Shown: piece by piece, positions 1-6,048 of the stretch
How the letters are laid out: every line of letters begins with the position of its first letter
Numbering within the stretch: the first letter of the stretch is position 1
Program-made: the position numbers and the translations under genes
The notes under the pieces: generated by a model
Told to the model about the DNA's origin: nothing
Seen by the model: the letters and a program-made list of their open reading frames with translations, nothing else
The model's database searches: none
Assembly: GCA_002323775.1 (NCBI GenBank)
Contig: DCPV01000140.1
Location: 1-8,632 of the forward strand
Origin: Firmicutes bacterium UBA1535
Lineage (GTDB): Bacteria > Bacillota > Clostridia > Tissierellales > Sedimentibacteraceae
Direction of reading: 5' to 3'
Length of the DNA: 8,632 bases

Positions 1-185
1 CTAATTTTACGGCATTTGGAAACAGTATGATAATAGACCCATGGGGAACAGTGATTGCAAAAGCAAAGGATGAGCCAAGCGTTGCAATAGCAGAAATTGA
101 CCTTGATTATCTTGACAGAATAAGAACGAAAATACCTTCATTAAAAAACAGAAGATCAGATGTATATGATGTGATTATCAAATAG
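1..185 (+). CDS. Carbon-nitrogen hydrolase (nitrilase superfamily), C-terminal 60 residues only
   Basis: This is the 3' end of a gene that begins before the window; the reading frame starts at position 3 and ends at TAG 183-185. The visible tail reads FGNSMIIDPWG, then a stretch ending in IAEIDLDYLDRIR, then IPSLKNRRSDVY. That is the usual C-terminal pattern of the amidase branch of the nitrilase superfamily (omega-amidase or Nit2-like proteins): a strand carrying the 'DPWG' turn, the 'AEIDL' strand, and a final R..IP...RR.D.Y helix. The catalytic Glu, Lys and Cys lie upstream and cannot be seen, so the substrate is open. No U-tract terminator separates it from the nitrilase 117 bases on, so the two are probably co-transcribed. 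All four arginine codons visible are AGA. Confidence 0.85.
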   Translation, partial: NFTAFGNSMIIDPWGTVIAKAKDEPSVAIAEIDLDYLDRIRTKIPSLKNRRSDVYDVIIK

Positions 186-252
186 CTACATAGCATATTT
201 AAGAAAAGTTTTAAATTTATTAAAAATAATAAGAAAGTAGGCAAGAAGCTCA

Positions 253-280
253 TGCACAAATAGTTAATTTCCTTTGTGCA
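253..280 (+). repeat. Hairpin in the leader of the nitrilase gene, over a three-codon ORF
   Basis: TGCACAAA (253-260) and TTTGTGCA (273-280) form a perfect 8-bp inverted repeat around a 12-base loop. No U-tract follows, so it is not an ordinary terminator. The left arm coincides with a tiny ORF, ATG CAC AAA TAG at 252-263, preceded by AAGTAGG (235-241), the best Shine-Dalgarno-like match in the leader. The right arm contains the possible GTG start of the nitrilase (276). A ribosome reading the mini-ORF would open the hairpin; whether this happens is inference. Confidence 0.5.
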
Positions 281-302
281 ACAGAGTAAATGGCGTAATT
301 AC

Positions 303-1223
303 ATGGAAAATTTAAAAGATAAATGTAAAATTGCAGTAGTACAAGCAGCTCCGGTTATGTTTGACAAAGCTTTATGTACTAAAAAAGCTATTGATTTAAT
401 TAAAAAATCAGCAAAGGAAAAAGCAGAACTAATCGTATTTCCTGAGCTATTTATACCAGGTTACCCATATGGTATGACCTTTGGATATACTGTCGGCAGT
501 CGTAATGCTGATGGACGAAAAGATTGGAAGATGTATTATGATAATTCTATTCTTGTGCCTGGACCAGAAACTGAGATAATAGCTCGTGCAGCAAAGGAAG
601 CAAATGCTTATGTGAGCATTGGTGTTTCTGAGAGAGACAATGCTACTGCTACACTTTACAATACAAATTTATTTTTTTCACCTGAAGGTGAGTTAGTCGC
701 TATTCACAGAAAATTAAAGCCAACCGGCTCAGAACGCTGTGTTTGGGGCGATGCAAACAAAGGATATTTCCCGGTAGTTAGGACACCTTGGGGTGTTATG
801 GGGAGTCTAATTTGCTGGGAGAGCTACATGCCTTTGGCACGGGTTGCTTTGTATGAGAAAGGACTTAGTCTATATATTGCTCCTAATACAAATGACAACA
901 AGGAATGGCAAGATACGATTCGCCATATTGCGATAGAAGGTCATTGCTATTTTATTAACTGCGATATGTACTTTACAAAAGAAATGTATCCTGATAATTT
1001 ACATTGTTCAGATGAGATTGCTAAACTTCCTGATGTGGTATGCCGTGGTGGAAGTTGTATTGTTGACCCTTATGGTCATTATGAAACTGAGCCGGTATGG
1101 GACAAAGAGGAAATTATATTTGCAGAACTCAATATGCAAAAAGTTCCTATGAGTCGTATGGAATTTGATGTTTGCGGACATTATTCAAGACCAGATGTTC
1201 TTGAGTTAAAAGTACACGAATAA
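303..1223 (+). CDS. Nitrilase (nitrile to carboxylic acid plus ammonia)
   Basis: This is a cytoplasmic enzyme of the true nitrilase branch. The catalytic triad is visible and intact: Glu48 in FPELFIPGYPYG, Lys137 in HRKLKPT, and Cys171 in LICWESYMPLAR (numbered from ATG 303). Other family marks are KIAVVQAAPV at the N terminus, RHIAIEGHCYF after the nucleophile, and HYSRPDV at the C terminus. At 306 residues it lacks much of the C-terminal extension seen in many nitrilases that form spiral oligomers. An in-frame GTG at 276 would add nine residues; I prefer ATG 303 because homology starts just after it, but neither start has a Shine-Dalgarno sequence, unlike other genes here. Composition is unusual: about 40-50% G+C in parts, and 8 of 12 Arg codons are CGN, while the RraA gene downstream uses only AGR. 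This suggests acquisition from elsewhere. The substrate (aliphatic, aromatic or cyanide-like) cannot be told. Confidence 0.93.
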   Translation: MENLKDKCKIAVVQAAPVMFDKALCTKKAIDLIKKSAKEKAELIVFPELFIPGYPYGMTFGYTVGSRNADGRKDWKMYYDNSILVPGPETEIIARAAKEANAYVSIGVSERDNATATLYNTNLFFSPEGELVAIHRKLKPTGSERCVWGDANKGYFPVVRTPWGVMGSLICWESYMPLARVALYEKGLSLYIAPNTNDNKEWQDTIRHIAIEGHCYFINCDMYFTKEMYPDNLHCSDEIAKLPDVVCRGGSCIVDPYGHYETEPVWDKEEIIFAELNMQKVPMSRMEFDVCGHYSRPDVLELKVHE

Positions 1224-1251
1224 AAAACTAACATTATATAAAGGAGAAAAT

Positions 1252-1908
1252 ATGGATAACAATATGATTGATAGATTTCTAAAAGTAGACCCTGCTACTA
1301 TAGGACATTATATAGAAGGTGGATTCATGAAACCTAAGATGAAACCTATAAATAAACACTCAAAGATGGTTGGACCTGCATATCCTGTGAGGATTATAGG
1401 CAAGGATTCAGCAGCTCTTTATAAAGCTTTAAAAACTGCTCCAAAAGGCTCAGTAATAGTAATTGACAGAGGAGGAGATGAAGTCTTTGCCTGTGTTGGC
1501 GAAATGGTTGCCTTGCTTGCACAGTGCCAAGGCTATAGAGGAATTGTAATTGATGGACCTGCAACAGATTCATTAGCAATAGCACAGCTTGACATACCAG
1601 TTTTCTGTACAGGAATTTCTGCTGTGACAACAAATGTTTTAGGAGTTACAGGCTCATACGGAGAACCTGTAAACTGCTCTGGAGTGTATGTTAAGCAAGG
1701 TGATATAGTATTTGGAGACGCAGATGGTGTAATAGTTTTTCCAGAAGAAAGAGCAGAAGAACTATTAATAAGAGCAGAAGATTCTGTAAGTAAAGAAGTA
1801 GAGCTAAGAGAGCATTTTAAAGCAGGCGGATTTGCAAAAATAGACATAGATAAGCTAATAGACTCTAAGGTTATAAATTATATAAATGAATTAAAAAAAT
1901 TAAATTAA
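1252..1908 (+). CDS. RraA-like family protein (possible aldolase/decarboxylase relative)
   Basis: The 218-residue protein follows the nitrilase by 28 bases with the ribosome binding site AAGGAG (1241-1246), so they are likely one operon. It has the RraA-fold signature: a GEMVALLAQ helix start (Gly83-Glu84), then GYRGIVIDGPATD (94-106), then IPVFCTG, and near the end GDIVFGDADGVIVFP (150-164). The family includes the RNase E inhibitor RraA and class II pyruvate aldolases (HMG/CHA aldolase, oxaloacetate decarboxylase). In those aldolases the loop reads DGxxRD and the Arg binds substrate; here it is Thr105, while Asp106 is kept. Classical aldolase activity is therefore doubtful, and older labels such as 'demethylmenaquinone methyltransferase' should not be used. 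A role in metabolising the acid released by the nitrilase is inferred from position only. All seven Arg codons are AGR. Confidence 0.85.
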   Translation: MDNNMIDRFLKVDPATIGHYIEGGFMKPKMKPINKHSKMVGPAYPVRIIGKDSAALYKALKTAPKGSVIVIDRGGDEVFACVGEMVALLAQCQGYRGIVIDGPATDSLAIAQLDIPVFCTGISAVTTNVLGVTGSYGEPVNCSGVYVKQGDIVFGDADGVIVFPEERAEELLIRAEDSVSKEVELREHFKAGGFAKIDIDKLIDSKVINYINELKKLN

Positions 1909-1937
1909 ATAGATCCCCTCATTAAATTAATATATAT

Positions 1938-1984
1938 AAAAGTGGTGCTGCGATACTTAAGTTATAATCGCAGCACCACTTTTT
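1938..1984 (+). terminator. Strong rho-independent terminator of the nitrilase operon
   Basis: A perfect 17-bp stem, AAAAGTGGTGCTGCGAT (1938-1954) against 1967-1983, closes a 12-base loop and ends in a run of T. It lies 29 bases after the RraA-like stop codon. The A-run on its left side means it could also stop transcription arriving on the minus strand. Confidence 0.93.
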
Positions 1985-1990
1985 GCAAAT

Positions 1991-2039
1991 AAAAAAGCTT
2001 CTACGAATTCATATTTTTCCTAAAATTTATAGAAGCTTT
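1991..2039 (-). terminator. Rho-independent terminator of the LysR-type gene
   Basis: AAAGCTTCTA (1994-2003) pairs perfectly with TAGAAGCTTT (2030-2039). Read on the minus strand the hairpin is followed by a six-base U-tract (AAAAAA at 1991-1996 on the plus strand). It sits just after the LysR-type stop codon and faces the terminator of the convergent operon. Confidence 0.85.
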
Positions 2040-2053
2040 ATGTTTAAAACTAT

Positions 2054-2980
2054 TTAATTTGGAAAATTTTGCTTTGATACCTCAATGAATGAGCTTATCA
2101 TCGGATTATCGTTCGTGCTGTGATAGGTAAGTATTATTGATGCCATGCTTTCTAATTTTCCTACTGTAAAATAAAGCACAGGGTTTTCCAATTTTTTATA
2201 TTTTATTGTTGATTTACATACGAAAGTCAAGCCCATGTTTGCAGATACAAGATCAATAGCCATGTTTAAACTTGGAACATTTAAAATGTTTTCAGGAGAT
2301 ATTTCCCAGTCATTAAAAATCGCATCAGCAATCTTTCTCATATTATTAGGCTGAGGAAGAAGTATAAATTTTTCATTTTCAATATCCTTAAAATCAATTT
2401 CAGTCGGATTTTCAAGACTGTTATTTTCAAGCTCAGATTTATACTTTATAGATAATGGATTGTTTATTGAGCAAATTAGCAATATTTTATCATCATCAAT
2501 AATTTCATACTTGATGCTTTGATCTATTGGAGGAAGATTTACCAAGCAAATGTCTATTGAGCCGTTTTTTAAGGAATTTTCAAAGGAGTGAGGCATTTCA
2601 TTTACAATATTAAATTTTACAAATGGGAAACGCTGTGAAAAATGCGGGATAATATTAGGCAAAATATAAGTTCCCATAAGAGCAAAGGTTCCAATTATAA
2701 GACTGCCCATAGAGCCAAATTTTATAATATTCATTTCCTCAATCATTTTATTTTCTAAATCTATAAAATCTTTTACATATTGAATATATTTCTCTCCGGC
2801 ATATGTTAGTTCAATAGGCAATTTGCTTCTGTCAAAAAGTTTTAAACCAATGCTTTCTTCAAGCTCGCTAACATATCTGCTCAAAGAGGACTGTGCTATA
2901 TACAGCTTTTCAGCAGCTTTAGAAAAGCTTGATAATTCTGCAATAGCTAATATGTATTTACATTTTTGAATATCTATCAT
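2054..2980 (-). CDS. LysR-type transcriptional regulator
   Basis: A 308-residue DNA-binding regulator of normal LysR length. The N-terminal winged helix-turn-helix (about residues 1-60) is typical: SSFSKAAEKLYIAQSSLSR, then a SELEESIGLKLFDR wing. A linker helix follows, and the periplasmic-binding-protein-like effector domain runs from about residue 92 to 300 (GSLIIGTFALMGTYILPNI; GSIDICLVNLPP; the MAIDLVSANMGLTFV segment near 240-255). The start is well supported by GGAGG (plus 2986-2990) five bases upstream. The gene converges on the nitrilase operon and stands divergent to the DUF2508/BofA genes. LysR proteins often control a neighbouring operon, so the nitrilase genes are a possible target, but the divergent region would be the more usual binding place. 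The inducer cannot be inferred. Confidence 0.93.
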   Translation of the reverse strand: MIDIQKCKYILAIAELSSFSKAAEKLYIAQSSLSRYVSELEESIGLKLFDRSKLPIELTYAGEKYIQYVKDFIDLENKMIEEMNIIKFGSMGSLIIGTFALMGTYILPNIIPHFSQRFPFVKFNIVNEMPHSFENSLKNGSIDICLVNLPPIDQSIKYEIIDDDKILLICSINNPLSIKYKSELENNSLENPTEIDFKDIENEKFILLPQPNNMRKIADAIFNDWEISPENILNVPSLNMAIDLVSANMGLTFVCKSTIKYKKLENPVLYFTVGKLESMASIILTYHSTNDNPMISSFIEVSKQNFPN

Positions 2981-3084
2981 AATATCCTCCGAGTATGTTA
3001 CAAAGTAGCATTTAATAATAATTAATGAAGTGTTTTATCTACATCTTAAATTTATTTGACATTTTCATCTATATTTTGACTATC

Positions 3085-3113
3085 ATTATAACAGAAAATA
3101 ATTTTATTATAAA
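3085..3113 (-). promoter_or_regulatory. Probable promoter of the LysR-type gene (extended -10)
   Basis: On the minus strand the sequence TGTTATAAT gives a perfect TATAAT (3085-3090) with the TGn extension. TTTATA (3108-3113) lies 17 bases upstream and matches the -35 consensus at four of six positions. It would give a leader of roughly 100 bases. It overlaps the part of the intergenic region where a plus-strand TTGACA also lies, which would allow autoregulation. Confidence 0.5.
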
Positions 3114-3226
3114 TAATTAATTTTATGGAATAATTAGTGAAAATTATCCAATACCGAATAAAAAGCATATTCTTGTCCATAATAATAGCAGGAAAAAACA
3201 ATATTTTAGCTATTAAAACAATAGCT

Positions 3227-3256
3227 TTGATATTATTTTAAAAATATTTATATATC
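3227..3256 (+). promoter_or_regulatory. Possible promoter for the DUF2508-BofA genes
   Basis: TTGATA (3227-3232) and TATATC (3251-3256) are separated by 18 bases. The match is moderate, and in such AT-rich DNA similar -10 boxes occur by chance, so the call is weak. Confidence 0.25.
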
Positions 3257-3308
3257 ATGAATATATAAAAGCATATCTATATAAAATATATAAACATGCT
3301 TTATAAAA

Positions 3309-3335
3309 ATATTAATTTTATATAAAAATTAATAT
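3309..3335. repeat. 11-bp AT-only inverted repeat beside the DUF2508 ribosome binding site
   Basis: ATATTAATTTT (3309-3319) and AAAATTAATAT (3325-3335) are perfect inverted copies around five bases, ending two bases before the GGAGG at 3338. It could be a protein-binding operator, or an RNA hairpin affecting ribosome access. No U-tract follows at the right place for termination. Confidence 0.45.
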
Positions 3336-3347
3336 ATGGAGGTTTTT

Positions 3348-3608
3348 ATGTCAAATAACAATTTGGAAAAGGAAATTTATGCTAAAGAATTTTTGGACAG
3401 CATAAGAAAAACAGGAGAAACGGATATTGAGAAAATGCACAAGGCTATAGAAGAAGCAAAACACGAATGGGAATTTGCACAGAGCTATTTTGACAGTGTA
3501 AGTGAGCCTGAACTGGTTGAATATGCAATATACAATCAGACAGCTGCACAAAAAAAATATGAATATTTGTTAAGACAAGCAAGGGAATTGAAATTACTGA
3601 AAAAATAG
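3348..3608 (+). CDS. DUF2508 family protein (YaaL-like)
   Basis: An 86-residue, highly charged and probably helical soluble protein with no catalytic motif. The pattern IEEAKHEWEFAQSYFDSV followed by ELVEYAIYNQTAAQKKYEYLL matches the DUF2508/YaaL family, whose function is unknown. The start is ATG 3348, five bases after GGAGG (3338-3342); the in-frame ATG at 3336 overlaps that ribosome binding site and is unlikely to be used. The next gene encodes a BofA-family protein 48 bases on, which is the yaaL-bofA order of Bacillus and supports the identification. There recR precedes them; here it does not. The gene may be in the same transcript as the BofA gene. Confidence 0.82.
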   Translation: MSNNNLEKEIYAKEFLDSIRKTGETDIEKMHKAIEEAKHEWEFAQSYFDSVSEPELVEYAIYNQTAAQKKYEYLLRQARELKLLKK

Positions 3609-3656
3609 CTGTATAGTTTTTAAAGATATTTTGTTAGTGTAATAGGGGGGAGTAAA

Positions 3657-3929
3657 ATGTTCGGAGCTGATTTAGGAATTGTTCTAATTTGGGCATCTTT
3701 GATTATGCTGATTTTCATGCTTGTGTGGATACTATTAGGACCACTCAAGTTATTTAATAAAATATTAATTAATACAGTTCTCGGTATCATATGTGTTTTC
3801 ATATACAACCTTATAGCAAACTTTGCTAAATTTGATATTATCGGAATAAATGAGCTTAGTCTGTCTGTTTTAGCTGTGTTGGGGGTACCGGGGTTTGTGG
3901 CAATTGTAATTATTAAAGCTTTAATTTAA
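3657..3929 (+). CDS. BofA-family membrane protein (pro-sigma-K processing inhibitor family)
   Basis: A 90-residue integral membrane protein with about three hydrophobic segments (roughly residues 8-28, 38-56 and 66-89). The family pattern is visible: GPLKLFNKILINTVLG in the first half, then INELSLSVLAVLGVPGF near the C terminus, corresponding to the conserved N....L..LG.PG motif of BofA. In Bacillus, BofA holds the SpoIVFB protease inactive in the forespore membrane until pro-sigma-K is to be cut. In Clostridia, homologues also occur where that checkpoint is weak or absent, so the exact role here is uncertain. The start ATG has a G-rich ribosome binding site (GGGGGGAG, 3645-3652). It follows the DUF2508 gene, as in Bacillus. 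Confidence 0.85.
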   Translation: MFGADLGIVLIWASLIMLIFMLVWILLGPLKLFNKILINTVLGIICVFIYNLIANFAKFDIIGINELSLSVLAVLGVPGFVAIVIIKALI

Positions 3930-3938
3930 AATATCTTA

Positions 3939-3967
3939 TTGTAAAAATGCTGATAATTTGGTATGCT
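3939..3967 (+). promoter_or_regulatory. Possible promoter of the ArsR-like/isomerase operon
   Basis: TTGTAA (3939-3944) and TATGCT (3962-3967) are 17 bases apart, with a TG at 3959-3960 giving an extended -10. It follows the BofA stop codon by about ten bases. Transcripts from it would run through the hairpin at 3991-4014 before reaching the next gene, so that hairpin may act as an attenuator as well as a terminator. Confidence 0.4.
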
Positions 3968-3990
3968 AAGTATAAGAGTTAAATTACTCT

Positions 3991-4014
3991 AAGAGTGAAC
4001 GAGGTTCACTTTTT
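3991..4014 (+). terminator. Terminator-like hairpin after the BofA gene, directly before the next ribosome binding site
   Basis: AAGAGTGAAC (3991-4000) pairs with GTTCACTTTT (4004-4013) around the loop GAG, with one G-U pair, followed by a T-run (4010-4014). The next gene's ribosome binding site begins at about 4017. An upstream ACTCT (3986-3990) can pair either with AGAGT at 3975-3979 or with AGAGT at 3992-3996; the latter would disrupt this stem. Confidence 0.7.
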
Positions 4015-4029
4015 ATAAGGAAGGAATTA

Positions 4030-5142
4030 ATGCTAATGAAAATAAAATTTTTAAATAAAATAAACTATTATGCGGAAGCGCTTTCGATAATATTCTCATA
4101 TGTAAAGGATGAAGATTATTATGCGAAGATTAAAGAAGGACATAAACAAAAATATAACATTCCTATGGAGGAATTAGATGTCTTATATGATGAGATATCA
4201 AGCATCTATAGCTATGTAACAAGCAAAATAGAAATACCTAAGGAAAAATTAAAATTTTATTTTTCATCAGACTTAGATGAAAATGATGCACCAAGCCTTG
4301 GAGATATTATCATGAGCTTTGTAGTATACAGCGACTCCAAAGATAATATAGATAAATTTATGCAGTTGTCAAAGCTTCAAAAATTAGAAAAATATTTCTC
4401 ATTGTTAAGTGAAGATTTTGAAAGTGTAAAAATAAATTTTACGCAGGGTGATTTTGACGATAAATTTTATATAAATAGTATAAACAGTTCAAATTTAAGT
4501 GCAGATTCAAAGCTTAAATATATTTTGCTATATTATAATTTTGATGAATACTTTAATGAAGTATATGAGATAACCTGTAAGGTTATTGAAATTTTAAAAG
4601 AAAAAGAAGAATCCCTGCAATCAATAGCTGATGAATACCAAAGAGTCATGATGTCTGAATATGAAAAATATGGAGACAAGCTATTGGAGAATTATGACAT
4701 AAAATTATCTAATGAAAAAAACTTAGCAATAAGACCTTTTATCATGAGGTCCAATGTCTTAATGCTTAAACCTATTAATATAAATGAAAATACCGAAATT
4801 TCTAGCATTCAGTACGCATATATAGGGGTACATGTAAAAGCTTTATTTGATATGATTAAAATATATTTTATCAATGATGATAGAATAATTTCGATATTAA
4901 AGGCTTTTGGAGATAAGAGCAAGTTTGATATTTTAAAAAGTCTTAGAGACAATCAGATGTATGGTGTAGAAATAGCTAAAAAGCTTAATATAACAACAGC
5001 GACCGTATCTCATCATATGTCTAACTTATATAATCTTTCATTGATAAATTTTTCTGCCGACAATAATAAAATAAACTATATGCTAAATAAAAATACTATA
5101 GAGGAACTTATAAAAGCACTTGAAAACATATTTCTTAAATAA
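4030..5142 (+). CDS. Transcriptional regulator with C-terminal ArsR-type winged helix and unknown N-terminal domain
   Basis: The 370-residue protein ends in an ArsR/SmtB-like DNA-binding domain at about residues 283-355: RIISILKAFGDKSKFDILK, then YGVEIAKKLNITTATVSHHMSNLYNLSLI with the recognition helix TTATVSHHMSNL, then a short wing (NKINYML). Residues 1-280 are acidic, Tyr-rich and mostly helical by appearance; I do not recognise the family. Classical ArsR repressors are only about 100-120 residues, so the N-terminal part is probably a ligand-binding or dimerising domain. There is no CxC metal site in the winged helix. ATG 4030 and ATG 4036 are both possible; AAGGAAGGA (4017-4025) fits either. 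A TIM-barrel enzyme gene follows after 15 bases with its own ribosome binding site, suggesting one operon in which the regulator senses a substrate or product of that enzyme (inference). Confidence 0.8.
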   Translation: MLMKIKFLNKINYYAEALSIIFSYVKDEDYYAKIKEGHKQKYNIPMEELDVLYDEISSIYSYVTSKIEIPKEKLKFYFSSDLDENDAPSLGDIIMSFVVYSDSKDNIDKFMQLSKLQKLEKYFSLLSEDFESVKINFTQGDFDDKFYINSINSSNLSADSKLKYILLYYNFDEYFNEVYEITCKVIEILKEKEESLQSIADEYQRVMMSEYEKYGDKLLENYDIKLSNEKNLAIRPFIMRSNVLMLKPININENTEISSIQYAYIGVHVKALFDMIKIYFINDDRIISILKAFGDKSKFDILKSLRDNQMYGVEIAKKLNITTATVSHHMSNLYNLSLINFSADNNKINYMLNKNTIEELIKALENIFLK

Positions 5143-5157
5143 AAAAGGAGATTAGTG

Positions 5158-5943
5158 ATGAAAATAGGTATGCCTGCTTTGATAGAATTTAATACTATTG
5201 AAGAAAATATAGAGCTATGCAAAAAGCTGAATCTAAATTTTATAGAGCTAAACATGAATTTTCCTTATAACATGATAAATAATGTTGACCCTATATATTT
5301 GCGAAATCTATCGCAAGAAAATAATATTGAATTTACAATACATATGCCTGATGATGCAGATACAGCTTCATTTTATGATGATATAAGACAGGGATATTTA
5401 AAATTATTTACAGATACTATAAAGTGGGCAAAAAATGCAAATGTCAAGCTTTTAAATATGCACATAGCAAAGGGTGCGCATATGACCTTGCCGGATAGAA
5501 AAATTTACATAAACGAAAAATATTCTGATGAATATGTGGCTAAATTTTTAGATTCTATCAAAGTAATTTCTGAGGCAGCATCTAAATACAATACTATGAT
5601 TTGTATAGAGAATAGCGGTAATTTTGGGCTTAATTACGTTCAAAAAATATTGGACAAGTCACTAAGCTTTGATAATATTTTTTTGACTTGGGATGTAGGA
5701 CATGACTATATCAGTAATTATTCAGATAAAGAGGTTTTGCTTAAATATAAAGATAAGATAAAGCATATGCACCTGCACGACGCAAGTGGGAGCAAGGATC
5801 ATTTGGTTTTAAAGGAAGGTAGTTTGGATATAGAAAATCGTATAGATTTTGCATCTAAACACAATCTGACAATACTCATAGAAGTAAAATCAACGGAAGC
5901 ACTAATAAAAAGCGTGCAAAATATTAATAATTGTTTCAGATAA
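5158..5943 (+). CDS. Sugar phosphate isomerase/epimerase-like TIM-barrel protein (AP endonuclease 2 fold)
   Basis: A 261-residue cytoplasmic protein of the xylose isomerase-like TIM-barrel family. The metal-binding pattern is visible along the barrel: His62 in FTIHMP, His102 in LLNMHI, Glu151 in ICIENSG, Asp179 and His182 in WDVGHD, His205 and His207-Asp208 in HMHLHD, His215 in DHL, and Glu242 in ILIEV. These residues are as expected for a divalent-metal isomerase, epimerase or endonuclease IV relative. An endonuclease IV identity is unlikely given the overall divergence, and the substrate is unknown. The start is ATG 5158, seven bases after AAAGGAG (5144-5150); a GTG lies directly before it at 5155 and is less likely. 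It is probably co-expressed with the ArsR-like regulator upstream. Confidence 0.85.
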   Translation: MKIGMPALIEFNTIEENIELCKKLNLNFIELNMNFPYNMINNVDPIYLRNLSQENNIEFTIHMPDDADTASFYDDIRQGYLKLFTDTIKWAKNANVKLLNMHIAKGAHMTLPDRKIYINEKYSDEYVAKFLDSIKVISEAASKYNTMICIENSGNFGLNYVQKILDKSLSFDNIFLTWDVGHDYISNYSDKEVLLKYKDKIKHMHLHDASGSKDHLVLKEGSLDIENRIDFASKHNLTILIEVKSTEALIKSVQNINNCFR

Positions 5944-5951
5944 ATTATAAT

Positions 5952-5975
5952 TAAATATATACATTTATATATTTA
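5952..5975 (+). repeat. AT-only hairpin after the isomerase-like gene
   Basis: TAAATATATA (5952-5961) and TATATATTTA (5966-5975) are perfect inverted copies around CATT. There is no clear U-tract after it, so it is at best a weak terminator or an RNA 3' end stabiliser. Confidence 0.35.
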
Positions 5976-6048
5976 TATGATATATTTATGGTATTGATAA
6001 AATCTCATAACTGAGAAGGAATTATAAATTAATATTAGAATTGAAGTC

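Larger units (their letters stand above)
2981..3347. other. Long AT-rich divergent intergenic region
   Basis: About 365 bases separate the LysR-type start from the DUF2508 start with no convincing ORF. The region is very AT-rich and holds a likely LysR promoter on the minus strand, a possible plus-strand TTGACA box (3056-3061) with TATCAT 19 bases on, and several inverted repeats: an imperfect GGAATAATT/AAATTATCC pair (3127-3149), AGCTATT/AATAGCT (3208-3226), AAAGCAT/ATGCTTT (3268-3302), and an 11-bp AT palindrome at 3309-3335. No recR gene or remnant was seen, although recR usually precedes this gene pair in Bacillus. Confidence 0.7.

Noticed and set aside
252..263. In-frame TAG read through to give a longer nitrilase N terminus starting at ATG 252
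   Set aside because: Family homology begins after residue 10 of the short form, and TAG ends other genes here (partial hydrolase, DUF2508, DegV, activator), so reassignment is not supported.
833..848. Sigma-54 promoter look-alike (TTGGCAC followed by TTGC) on the plus strand
   Set aside because: The GG and GC are eight bases apart rather than ten, and it encodes conserved nitrilase residues just after the nucleophile.
1394..1847. Two overlapping minus-strand ORFs opposite the RraA-like gene
   Set aside because: They are shadows of a well-supported gene: low-complexity Leu/Gln- or Ser/Thr-rich translations, no ribosome binding site and no family pattern.
2054..2980. Specific naming of the LysR-type protein after a characterised regulator
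   Set aside because: Only general LysR features can be seen; the effector domain gives no ligand clue.
3351..3808. Minus-strand ORFs opposite the DUF2508 and BofA genes
   Set aside because: Both lie opposite genes with clear family identity and good ribosome binding sites; their translations show no recognisable domain.
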